The notes beneath the pieces were generated by a model. The model had not been told where the DNA came from and searched no databases. It was given only the letters and a program-made list of their open reading frames with translations. Positions 25,648 through 37,841 of a stretch of 64,000 bases of DNA are shown here, piece after piece (the stretch's first letter is position 1; the number at the start of each line of letters is the position of its first letter). Position numbers and translations under genes: made by a program. Source of the stretch: JASLDZ01 sp965199975 (GTDB taxonomy: Bacteria > Pseudomonadota > Alphaproteobacteria > Caulobacterales > Caulobacteraceae); NCBI GenBank assembly GCA_965199975.1, contig OZ241340.1, positions 1,302,001 to 1,366,000 on the forward strand, read 5' to 3'.

Positions 25648-26592
25648 ATGAGCACCGCGTCGCCGCCTGTCGCCGGCCGTCCGGCCCTGGGACCTATCGC
25701 CCGCTCCGGCGAGCGTGGCGTGCGCCCGCTCGCCGTCTCCTTCGAGTTCTTCCCGCCCAAGTCGGACGAGGCGGAGGCGGCGCTGTGGGCGGCGGTGACC
25801 AAGCTCGAGCCCCTGCACCCCGCCTTCGTCAGCGTGACCTACGGCGCCGGAGGTTCGACGCGCGAGCGCACCCACCGCACGGTCCGGCGCATGTTGGACG
25901 AGACACGCCTCAAGCCTGCCGCCCACCTCACGTGCGTCGACGCCTCCCGCGACGAGGTCGACGCGGTGATCCGCGACTACTGGGAGGCGGGGGTGCGCCA
26001 CATCGTGGCCCTGCGCGGCGATCCGCCCGGCGGCGCCGGCATCGGCGGCCGCTACGAGGCGCGGCCCGACGGCTACGCCAACGCCACCGAACTCACCGCC
26101 GCCATCACCCGCGTGGCCCCCTTCGAGGTGAGCGTGGGCGCCTATCCCGAGACCCACCCGGAGACCGGCGACTTCGCCCGCGACCTGGACGTCCTGAAGG
26201 CGAAGATCGACGCCGGCGCCACCCGCGCCATCAGCCAGTTCTTCTTCGACGTGGACGCGTTTCTACGCTGGGCCGACAGGGTGCGCGCCGCAGGCGTCTC
26301 GATCCCCCTCCTGCCGGGCATCATGCCGGTGACCAACGTCAAGGCGCTGCGCCGGATGGCCGGCATGTGCGGCTGCGCCCTGCCCGGATGGCTCGACACC
26401 CTGTTCGAGGGCCTCGACGACGACCCCGACACGCGCCGGCTGGTCGCCTGCTCGGTGGCCGCCGAGATGTGCGCCAAGCTGGAGGAGCAGGGCTTCGACG
26501 AGCTGCACTTCTACACGCTGAACCGCGCCGACCTCACCTACGCCATCTGCCGGATGCTGGGCGGCCGCGACCGCGCTCAGGCGGCCGCGTGA
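25648..26592 (+). CDS. metF: Methylenetetrahydrofolate reductase
   Basis: A 314-residue FAD-dependent TIM-barrel enzyme that reduces 5,10-methylene-THF to 5-methyl-THF, the methyl donor for methionine synthase. Typical motifs: SFEFFPPKS with the catalytic glutamate, FVSVTYGAGGSTRERT, HLTCVDASRDEVD, IVALRGDPP, and AISQFFFDVDAFLRW. The Ala-rich first 25 residues are extra. It lies 11 bases after the regulator gene and its stop overlaps the start of the metH N-half (GTGA), so methyl-THF supply and use are translated together. Confidence 0.97.
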   Translation: MSTASPPVAGRPALGPIARSGERGVRPLAVSFEFFPPKSDEAEAALWAAVTKLEPLHPAFVSVTYGAGGSTRERTHRTVRRMLDETRLKPAAHLTCVDASRDEVDAVIRDYWEAGVRHIVALRGDPPGGAGIGGRYEARPDGYANATELTAAITRVAPFEVSVGAYPETHPETGDFARDLDVLKAKIDAGATRAISQFFFDVDAFLRWADRVRAAGVSIPLLPGIMPVTNVKALRRMAGMCGCALPGWLDTLFEGLDDDPDTRRLVACSVAAEMCAKLEEQGFDELHFYTLNRADLTYAICRMLGGRDRAQAAA

Positions 26593-27650
26593 CGCGCACC
26601 GAGCGCATCGCCGCCCTGAAGCGTATCTCGCGCGAGCGCATCCTCGTGCTCGACGGCAGCTGGGGGGTGATGTTCCAGCGCGAGGGGCTGGGCGAGGCCG
26701 ACTTCCGCGGGGCCCGCTTCGCCGACCACCCCTCGCCGCTGAAGGGCGACAACGATCTCCTGTGCCTGACTCGGCCCGACCTCGTCATCAAGCTGCACGA
26801 CGCCTACTTCGCCGCCGGCGCCGACATCAGCGAGACCAACACCTTCAACGCCACCTCCATCAGCCAGTCCGACTACGGGCTGGAGGCTGCGGTGCGCGAC
26901 ATCAACCTCGCCGCTGCGCGCCTGGGTCGCGAGAGTTGCGACCGTTGGAGCGCGCTGGAGCCGCACAAGCCGCGCTTCCTGGCCGGGGCGATCGGCCCGC
27001 TCAGCCGCACACTCTCGATCAGCCCCGACGTGAACGACCCGGGCGCGCGCTCGGTCACCTTCGAGGAGGTCTACGCCGCCTATCGCGAGCAGGCGCTGGC
27101 GCTGCACGAGGGCGGCGTCGACCTGTTCCTGATCGAGACCATCTTCGACACGCTCAACGCCAAGGCCGCCATCAAGGCGGTGATGGACCTGGAGGACGAC
27201 GGGCTGGAGTCGCTGCCGATCTGGCTTTCCGGCACCATCACCGACCGCTCGGGTCGCACGCTGTCGGGCCAGACGGTGGAGGCCTTCTGGAACAGCGTGC
27301 GCCACGCCAAGCCCTTCGCCGTGGGGCTGAACTGCGCACTGGGCGCCGACCTCATGCGCCCGCACATCGCCGAGCTCTCACGCGTGGCCGACACGCTTGT
27401 CAGCGCCTACCCCAACGCGGGCCTGCCCAACGCCATGGGCGAGTACGACGAGGAGCCGCATCAGACCGGCCATGCGCTGGAGGAATGGGCGCAGGCGGGC
27501 CTCGTCAACATCGTCGGCGGCTGCTGCGGCACCACGCCAGAGCACATCGCCTGCGTGGCCGCGGCCGTGGCCGACCTGCCGCCGCGGCCCATCCCCGAGC
27601 GCCCCACCGCCCTGCGGCTTAGCGGCCTCGAGCCGTTCGAGCTGGCATGA
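26589..27650 (+). CDS. metH: Methionine synthase, homocysteine-binding half (split MetH)
   Basis: A 353-residue protein equal to the N-terminal homocysteine S-methyltransferase domain of cobalamin-dependent MetH. It begins ERILVLDGSWGVMFQ, contains SETNTFNAT, and has the zinc ligands C in GLNCALGADL and the CC of GGCCGTTPEHI. It lacks the pterin, B12 and reactivation domains, which are encoded separately at 28965-31634. Splitting MetH in two polypeptides is known in Caulobacter-type bacteria. The GTG start overlaps metF; the stop overlaps the next small gene. Confidence 0.95.
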   Translation: MTRTERIAALKRISRERILVLDGSWGVMFQREGLGEADFRGARFADHPSPLKGDNDLLCLTRPDLVIKLHDAYFAAGADISETNTFNATSISQSDYGLEAAVRDINLAAARLGRESCDRWSALEPHKPRFLAGAIGPLSRTLSISPDVNDPGARSVTFEEVYAAYREQALALHEGGVDLFLIETIFDTLNAKAAIKAVMDLEDDGLESLPIWLSGTITDRSGRTLSGQTVEAFWNSVRHAKPFAVGLNCALGADLMRPHIAELSRVADTLVSAYPNAGLPNAMGEYDEEPHQTGHALEEWAQAGLVNIVGGCCGTTPEHIACVAAAVADLPPRPIPERPTALRLSGLEPFELA

Positions 27651-28063
27651 CCGCCGTTCGCCCGGATCCCAAGCTTGCCCTCTCCCAGGTGGAGGTCGAG
27701 GCCCTGCGCACCCTGCGCACCCGGCTGAACAAGCCCGCGGTGAGCGACGCCGCCTCCGCCACCCTCGGCCGCGCCTTCTTCCAGGTGATCGCCCGCTCTG
27801 ACCTGACCCCCGCCGATCCCGCGGGATTGGCGGTGATCGAAGCGACGCTAAGTCGCGAACCCGCGGCGCTGGTCGCCGCGATCCGCCTCGCCGCGGGCAT
27901 GTCGAACCTGAACCTCCTGCTGGCCGTCCTCCACCGAAGGCTCGCCACGCCGTCCGAATGGCGCGCTTTGCAGACCGCCGGCGCCCCCCAGGCGGTGATC
28001 TCGCGCCGGCTCCAGTTCGCCGGCCGCGAACCGGAGCCGGATATCGGCTTGGAGGCCGGGTGA
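27647..28063 (+). CDS. Hypothetical protein inside the metF-metH operon (138 aa)
   Basis: A soluble, helix-rich 138-residue protein with no signal peptide or membrane segment. It overlaps the metH N-half stop by four bases (ATGA) and its own stop codon touches the next ATG, so it is firmly embedded in the operon. Stretches such as SQVEVEALRTLRTRL, LAAGMSNLNLLLAVLHRRL and AVISRRLQFAGRE look conserved in style, but I recognise no family and see no catalytic motif. Its position between the two halves of methionine synthase suggests a link to that enzyme; this is only inference from context. Confidence 0.8.
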   Translation: MTAVRPDPKLALSQVEVEALRTLRTRLNKPAVSDAASATLGRAFFQVIARSDLTPADPAGLAVIEATLSREPAALVAAIRLAAGMSNLNLLLAVLHRRLATPSEWRALQTAGAPQAVISRRLQFAGREPEPDIGLEAG

Positions 28064-28629
28064 TGGGCCAGACGCACGACCACCTCACGCCCAAGCTGCT
28101 CGCCTTCATCGCGCGCCAGAAGCTGTTCTTCGTGGCCACAGCGCCGCTCGCGGGCGATGGCCGCGTAAACGTCTCGCCCAAGGGTTACGACAGCCTTGCG
28201 GTGCTCGACGAGCGCACGCTGGCCTACCTCGACCTCGGCGGCTCGGGCATCGAGACCCAGGCGCACGTGCAGGAGAACGGGCGCATCACGCTGATGTGGT
28301 GCGCCTTCGAAGGCGCGGCCGACATCGTGCGCGTCTACGGCCAGGGCGAGGCCGTGCCGCTGCACGACCCGCGCTTCTCCGAACTCCTGACGCTGTTTCC
28401 CGGCTACGATCGCGCCCGCGCCATCATCTTCGTGCATGTCGAGAGCGCGTCCGACAGCTGCGGCTGGGGCGTGCCCTTCTTCGAGTACAAGGGCGAGCGC
28501 GACCAGCTGAAGCGCTGGGTCGACGCCAAGCCCTACGAGGACTGGGCGGCGAACCGCTATGCCAGGAACGCCGAGAGCATTGACGGCCTGCCCGGCCTCG
28601 TGCGTCCCGAGACGGCTGAGGGGCGATGA
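28063..28629 (+). CDS. Pyridoxamine 5'-phosphate oxidase family protein (flavin-binding split barrel)
   Basis: A 188-residue protein of the PNPOx-like split-barrel superfamily. LLAFIARQKLFFVATAPLAGDGRVNVSPKGY is the N-terminal strand pair that binds FMN in relatives. SGIETQAHVQENGRITLMWCAF and VRVYGQGEAV follow, and the C-terminal EYKGERDQLKRWVDAKP is typical of the subgroup often found as a stand-alone oxidoreductase. The natural substrate is unknown; F420 or FMN binding is possible. It begins one base from the preceding stop and overlaps the next gene (ATGA). Co-transcription with metH suggests a role near one-carbon or B12 chemistry. Confidence 0.88.
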   Translation: MGQTHDHLTPKLLAFIARQKLFFVATAPLAGDGRVNVSPKGYDSLAVLDERTLAYLDLGGSGIETQAHVQENGRITLMWCAFEGAADIVRVYGQGEAVPLHDPRFSELLTLFPGYDRARAIIFVHVESASDSCGWGVPFFEYKGERDQLKRWVDAKPYEDWAANRYARNAESIDGLPGLVRPETAEGR

Positions 28630-28961
28630 CCGCGCCCGCGGTTGCGACCTCGCTCCAGCAGCAGGTGCGCGAAGAGATTCGGCGCGCCTGCCCGCTGGCG
28701 CAGCCTGTGCTCGGCCCTGAGCTGGAGCTGCACCGACATCTCGGCCTCGGTGGTGGCGCTTTGCGTCGGCTGTTCAGATCGCTGCAGCAGGCGTTCGGGA
28801 CCGATTTCAGCGCGCTGAACATCGACGACTGCGCCCCGGCCGGCGAGACGGCCTTCGGGGCTCTCACCTGCGAGATCGTGCCCCTTCGCAGCTACCGGCG
28901 GCTGAGCGTGGGAGACGTGGAGCGCGCGGTGGCCTCCGGTCGCTGGACGGAGGTCGCCTGA
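28626..28961 (+). CDS. Small acyl-carrier-like protein (resembles DUF1493)
   Basis: A 111-residue protein. The middle (ELELHRHLGLGGGALRRLFRSLQQAFGTDFSALN) and the end (RLSVGDVERAVASGRW) follow the pattern of DUF1493, an acyl-carrier-protein-like helical family (early L-DLG turn, F-vDl segment, LtlgdL---a--G-W ending). The serine that would carry phosphopantetheine in an ACP is replaced by Gly/Ala here, so it is probably not a carrier. It overlaps the PNPOx gene and ends three bases before the metH C-half. The family match is from pattern memory. Confidence 0.65.
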   Translation: MTAPAVATSLQQQVREEIRRACPLAQPVLGPELELHRHLGLGGGALRRLFRSLQQAFGTDFSALNIDDCAPAGETAFGALTCEIVPLRSYRRLSVGDVERAVASGRWTEVA

Positions 28962-28964
28962 GCC

Positions 28965-31634
<2,670 letters not shown>

Positions 31635-31715
31635 CGAAGCCGCCCTGGGTGATGGACGGGCGCGAAGCCGATCACCGCCGGCGTCACCTGCGTGGCCGTC
31701 CTTACGAGCGGCTGG

Positions 31716-32788
31716 TCAGGCCGTGCGGGCGGCCGTTTCGCGCATGACCCTGGCCAGCCCCTCATGCCGGCGTGACAGGGCGTCGAGCCATTGGAGGCCC
31801 TGGGCGAGGGCGCGCGCGTGCTCCTGGCCGGCCTGGGCCTGCAGCCGGCGGCGCAGGTCAGGGCTGTAGGCATGCTCGGGCGCCTTGGAGTAGCGGCCCA
31901 TCAGCGGGTCCGCCGCCAGCCGGTCGGCGGCGCCGGGCGCCAGGGGCAGGCGCAGGTGGGCGGCCACGCGCGCCAGGGCCCGGGCCGGGGCCGCCAGGAA
32001 GGCGTCGAAATCGAGCCACAGGGCCGCGCCGTCCGGCAGGGCGTCGGCGGCGGCCTGCAGGGAGAGCATCTCCACCGCCCATCCCAGCGCGACCCGCTCG
32101 CCCAGCTCCAGCGCCCATGCGCGGAACGGCATGGCCGACATGCGCGCGTCCAGGCGCAGCAGCCGCGGGCCGGTCAGGAGCGCCAGCTCCCCCCGGGAGG
32201 TCTCGCCGGCCAGGAGGGTGCGCATGTAGCTCTCGGGCGAGGCGTAGAGGCAGACCGCGCGCGCGCCCGGGGCCACGAGGGCGGGCGCGATCTCGCTGAC
32301 GAAGCTCGTCGCCTTGATCACCGCCCGCTGGTCGGGGCGGAAGGTGCGCGACAACAGGCGCCGCAGCACGGCGGTGCGGGCCTGCGCCCCGGCCGGATCC
32401 CAGGGGGCGTCGGGGGCGCCGGCGCGGGCGTGGACGTCGGCCAGGTCGCGCAGGAGCTGCGGCTCGCGCAGCGCCAGCACGCCCGGCAGCCGGCCCAGCA
32501 GGCGGGAGAGGAGCGTCGAGCCCACGTGGCCGATGTGGAAGATCCAGTCCGCATCGTCGCGCGCGGCGGGATCGGCCAGGGCGACGACCTCCTCCATGGC
32601 GGCCCAGCCGCCGCGGGCGCCCTCGGCGAGCAGGCGCGCATCGAGGAAGCTCGCCTGCGCGATCTGCGCCTCGCCAAGCTCGAGCAGGAGCAGGCGATCC
32701 CCCGCGAGGTCGAGGGAGTGGGCGAACTGCGAGGGGCCGGCGGCGAGGCGGCGCGCCAGCTCGGGGTTGGCCGCGCCGGCGGCCCCGC

Positions 32789-32792
<4 letters not shown>
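31716..32792 (-). CDS. Sulfotransferase family protein
   Basis: A 358-residue protein with a P-loop-like 5'-phosphosulfate site, FHIGHVGSTLLSRLLGRLPG, near residue 110, and the usual downstream VIKATSF and arginine-rich helices of PAPS-dependent sulfotransferases. It would transfer sulfate from PAPS to an unknown acceptor. The GTG start at 32792 overlaps the stop of cystathionine beta-synthase, so expression is tied to a sulfur amino acid enzyme. This pairing is uncommon. The longer open frame (to 33773) is CBS read in another frame. An alternative is a non-catalytic P-loop relative. Confidence 0.8.
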
Positions 32793-34219
<1,427 letters not shown>

Positions 34220-34326
34220 GGGTCTCAACGATCGGCGGCGGGGGCGCGCGCCTCCTCTAGCATGGCGAGGCCGCCCTGCGCACGGGAGTTGCCCCGCCGC
34301 CTGCGCCCGTCTAGGCGCCATCGTCC

Positions 34327-35124
34327 ATGCCGCAGCTCATCGCCGTGGACGACCCGGCCGACCCCCGCGTCTCCGACTACCGCGATGTGCGCGACCGCGA
34401 CCTGCGGGGCCGCGCCGGCCTGTTCATGGCCGAAGGCGAGGTGGTGCTGCGCGCCATGCTCGCCGCGGGGCGCTTCGAGCCGGTCTCGCTCCTGATCGCC
34501 GCCAAGCGGGCCGGCGCCCTCGCCGAGGTGATCGCCGCCCTTCCCGAGGCCGCGCCCGTGCTCCTCGCCGCCCAGCCCGTGCTGGACGCCATCGCGGGCT
34601 TCCCGCTGCACCGCGGCGTGCTGGCGCTCGGCCGGAGGCGGCCCGACGAGGGGGCGCAGGCGCTCCTGGCGGCGTGCGGCGCGCAGGCCCGGGTGCTCGT
34701 GCTGTTCGGCATCGCCAATCACGACAATATGGGCGCCCTGTTCCGCAACGCCGCGGCCTTCGGGGCGCAGGGCGTGCTGCTCGACCCGACGTGTTGCGAT
34801 CCGCTGTATCGCAAGGCGATCCGCGTTTCCGTCGGGGCCGCCCTGCGCATCCCCTACGCCCGGCTGGGCGCTGAGGAGGACGCGATCGCGCTCCTCGCCC
34901 GCCACGGGTTCGAGGCGCTGTCCCTCAGCCCGGCCGGGGCCGAGCCGCTCGGCGCGTTGCCGCCGCCGGCCCGCGCCGCGCTCCTCCTCGGTGCGGAAGG
35001 TCCGGGCCTCGCGCCCGACCTGCTGGCGCGCGCCCGCACGGTCTCAATCCCGATGGCGCCCGGCTTCGACTCGCTGAACGTGGCCACCGCGGCCGCCATC
35101 GCCCTGCATCACCTCGCGGCTTGA
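34327..35124 (+). CDS. TrmH-family (SpoU) RNA 2'-O-methyltransferase
   Basis: A 265-residue SPOUT enzyme using SAM to methylate the ribose of an rRNA or tRNA nucleotide. The knotted C-terminal domain is intact: FGIANHDNMGALFRNAAAFG (motif 1), LLLGAEGPGLAPDLL (motif 2), and SIPMAPGFDSLNVATAAAIAL (motif 3, with the SAM-binding knot). The N-terminal third carries a substrate-binding fold. Target RNA and position cannot be told from sequence. It is convergent with the LOV kinase, with only four bases between the stops. Confidence 0.9.
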   Translation: MPQLIAVDDPADPRVSDYRDVRDRDLRGRAGLFMAEGEVVLRAMLAAGRFEPVSLLIAAKRAGALAEVIAALPEAAPVLLAAQPVLDAIAGFPLHRGVLALGRRRPDEGAQALLAACGAQARVLVLFGIANHDNMGALFRNAAAFGAQGVLLDPTCCDPLYRKAIRVSVGAALRIPYARLGAEEDAIALLARHGFEALSLSPAGAEPLGALPPPARAALLLGAEGPGLAPDLLARARTVSIPMAPGFDSLNVATAAAIALHHLAA

Positions 35125-35128
35125 CGCT

Positions 35129-37786
35129 CTACCTCGACGTTCCCTTGAGCATGGCGTCGACGCGGGCGCCCAGGGCTTCGAGGGTGAAGGGCTTGGTCAG
35201 CACCTCCATGCCGGGTTCGAGCAGGCCGTTGCCGACCGCGGCGTTCTCCGCATAGCCGGTGATGAACAGCACCTTCAGGCCAGGCCGAGCGACGCGCGCG
35301 GCGTCGGCGACCTGGCGGCCGTTCATGCCGCCAGGCAGGCCCACGTCGGTGATCAGCAGGTCGACCTTGGCGTCGCTCGCCAGCACCCGCAGGCCGGCCG
35401 GCCCGTCGGGCGACTCGATGGTGGCGTAGCCGAGGTTTTCGAGCACTTCGGTGACCAGCATGCGGATGGTCGGCTCATCGTCGATCACCAGCACCGTCTC
35501 GCCAGCGCCGTGCGCCGCCGGCGCCGGGGCGTCGGCCGGCGGCGGGGCCTCGGCGGTGGAATGGTCGCGCGGCAGGTAGATGCACATGGTCGTGCCCTGG
35601 CCGAGCTCTGAATAGATGCGCACCTGACCGCCGGATTGGCGCGCGAAGCCGTAGATCATCGACAGGCCCAGCCCCGTGCCCTCGCCCAAGGGCTTGGTGG
35701 TGAAGAAGGGGTCGAATGCGCGCGCCACGACCTCGGGCGTCATGCCGGAGCCCGTGTCGGTGACGCACAGGGAGACGTACTGGCCGGCGGGCAGGTCCCG
35801 CTCCTTGGCGCCGCGCTGGTCCAGCCACTTGTTGGCCGTCTCGATGGTGATGCGTCCGCCGTCGGGCATGGCGTCGCGGGCGTTGATGCACAGGTTGAGG
35901 AGCGCGTTCTCCAGCTGGTTCGGATCGACCAGCGTCGGCCACAGCCCCGCCGCCTGCGCCACCTCGATAGCGATCTCGGGCCCGACGGTGCGGCGCACCA
36001 AGTCCTCAAGGTCCACGATCAGCCGGTTCACGTCGGTCGGCCTGGGATCCAGCGTCTGCCGGCGCGAGAAGGCGAGCAATCGGTGCGTCAGCGCCGCCGC
36101 GCGCTTCGAGGCGCCTTGTGCGGCCGCCACGTAGCGGCCCACGGCGCCGAAGCGCCCTTCGGCGACCCGCGCCTCCAGCAGTTCCAGGCTCCCGCTGATC
36201 CCGGTGAGGAGGTTGTTGAAGTCGTGCGCCAGGCCCCCCGTGAGCTGGCCCACCGCCTCCATCTTCTGCGATTGGCGCAACGCCTCCTCGGCCGCCATCA
36301 GTTCGACGGTTCGCTCCTGCACCTGCGCCTCCAGCGAGGCGGCGAGATCAGCCAGCGCCGTCTCCGCCCGGCGCCGCTCGATGGCGGCGCGCGTGCGCTC
36401 CGCCACCTCGCGCAGGAAGACGATCTCCTCGCGCGGCCATTCGCGGTCGGTCTCGTGGTTGAGGTAGAGCAGGGCGACCACGCCGCCCTGCTCGATCAGC
36501 GGCATGTTGACGAAGGCGCGCGCGGAGATCGCCTCCAGCGCGCCGGTCGTCTCGCGCGTGCGCGGATCAAGCCGGGCGTCGGAGACGACGGCGGTCTCCC
36601 CGCGCTTGATGTCGTCGATGTAGCTGCCGAATTCGCGGAAACGCAGCACGCCGGCTAGGCTGGACACGCCCGGCGCGGTCCAGTCCCGCTCGATGGTGAT
36701 GGTTTCGGCTTCGGGATCGATCAGGCCGTAGCCGACCCGGCTGACGCCGAGCGTCTCGCCGATGAGCCGGGACACCGCAAAGCCCAGCTCGCCGGAATCC
36801 TCCCGCTCGTCGAACACCTCGCCCAGGCGGACCAGCGCCGCGCGCATCTCGCCCGCCCGCCGCTCGGCCGTGACGTCGCGGGAGACGCCGGACATCCGCA
36901 ACGGGCGGCCTTCGGCATCGGTGAACATCTGCCCGCGGCTCGTCAGCCACCGCAGGGCTCCATTCGGGCGACGGATGCGGAAGGTGACGTCGTACTCGTC
37001 GCCCTTCGCCTGGCTGCGCGCCAGCGCCTCGTCCACGTGCGCACGATCCTCGGGGAGGATGGCGCTGACGCGGTCCGCGTAGCCGAAGGGGGCGTTCGGA
37101 TCGCGGCCGAACAGCGCCTTGCAGGCGGGCGAAGCGGTCATCTCCCCGCTCGAGAAGTCCAGGCTCCACGTGCCGAAGCCGCCGGCGCGCATGGCGAAGG
37201 TCATTTCGCGCTCGCGCTCGTGCTGGACGCGCAGCCGGTCGGTCAGCTCGGCCAAGAGGGCGGCGTTGTCGGTCTCCAGCCCTTCGAGACGCTCGCGTTC
37301 CGTTGTGACATCCACCTGGCTCGCGAAGAAGTACGAGAGCTTGCCCCCGACGTCGAACACCGGGGCCATGAGCAGGCGGTTCCAGAACGTCTCGCCGGTC
37401 TTGCGATGGTTGAGGATGTCGATCTCGATCGGCTCCACCGCGCGAACAGCGGCACCGATCTTCCGCACCGTTTCCGGATCGGTGTCCTTGCCTTGCAGGA
37501 AGCGGCAGTTGCGCCCCACGATCTCTTCGCGATCGTACCCGGAAAGGCGGCAGAAGGAGTCGTTGGCGAAGACGACAGGATTGTCCGGCTGCCGCGGATC
37601 GGTGATGATCATCGGCATGCGCGTGGCGCGCACGGCGGCCACGAACGGGTCGGTGTTGTCGTCCAGGCCGACGATCTGCGCGTCGAGCTGGGTCTGGAGG
37701 GGCGAAGGCGCGTTCGCCAAATCGCCCGCCGATGGCGCGCTGCGACTGTCTGACGCCACCGCCGGTTCCCGTGAGGCTTCCTGCAT
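35129..37786 (-). CDS. LOV-PAS-GAF hybrid sensor histidine kinase with receiver domain (probable blue-light sensor)
   Basis: An 885-residue soluble kinase. Residues ~45-160 are a LOV domain: GRNCRFLQG with the photoadduct cysteine C94, plus the flavin contacts N126, N136 and Q157 (NHRKTGETFWN, FFASQVDVT). A second PAS (~195-308) and a GAF domain (~315-470) follow. The kinase core has H521 in LAHDFNNLL, the ATPase motifs NLCINARDAM, DTGSGM and GEGTGLGLSM, and a C-terminal receiver with the phospho-acceptor D814 (LITDVGLPG). No partner regulator is adjacent. All key residues are intact, so light sensing and phosphotransfer are expected. Confidence 0.95.
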   Translation of the reverse strand: MQEASREPAVASDSRSAPSAGDLANAPSPLQTQLDAQIVGLDDNTDPFVAAVRATRMPMIITDPRQPDNPVVFANDSFCRLSGYDREEIVGRNCRFLQGKDTDPETVRKIGAAVRAVEPIEIDILNHRKTGETFWNRLLMAPVFDVGGKLSYFFASQVDVTTERERLEGLETDNAALLAELTDRLRVQHEREREMTFAMRAGGFGTWSLDFSSGEMTASPACKALFGRDPNAPFGYADRVSAILPEDRAHVDEALARSQAKGDEYDVTFRIRRPNGALRWLTSRGQMFTDAEGRPLRMSGVSRDVTAERRAGEMRAALVRLGEVFDEREDSGELGFAVSRLIGETLGVSRVGYGLIDPEAETITIERDWTAPGVSSLAGVLRFREFGSYIDDIKRGETAVVSDARLDPRTRETTGALEAISARAFVNMPLIEQGGVVALLYLNHETDREWPREEIVFLREVAERTRAAIERRRAETALADLAASLEAQVQERTVELMAAEEALRQSQKMEAVGQLTGGLAHDFNNLLTGISGSLELLEARVAEGRFGAVGRYVAAAQGASKRAAALTHRLLAFSRRQTLDPRPTDVNRLIVDLEDLVRRTVGPEIAIEVAQAAGLWPTLVDPNQLENALLNLCINARDAMPDGGRITIETANKWLDQRGAKERDLPAGQYVSLCVTDTGSGMTPEVVARAFDPFFTTKPLGEGTGLGLSMIYGFARQSGGQVRIYSELGQGTTMCIYLPRDHSTAEAPPPADAPAPAAHGAGETVLVIDDEPTIRMLVTEVLENLGYATIESPDGPAGLRVLASDAKVDLLITDVGLPGGMNGRQVADAARVARPGLKVLFITGYAENAAVGNGLLEPGMEVLTKPFTLEALGARVDAMLKGTSR

Positions 37787-37841
37787 CGGGCGCTAAGCGG
37801 TTGGCGCGCGCAAAGGATGCGCCTCGGCGACGCTCGCCGCG

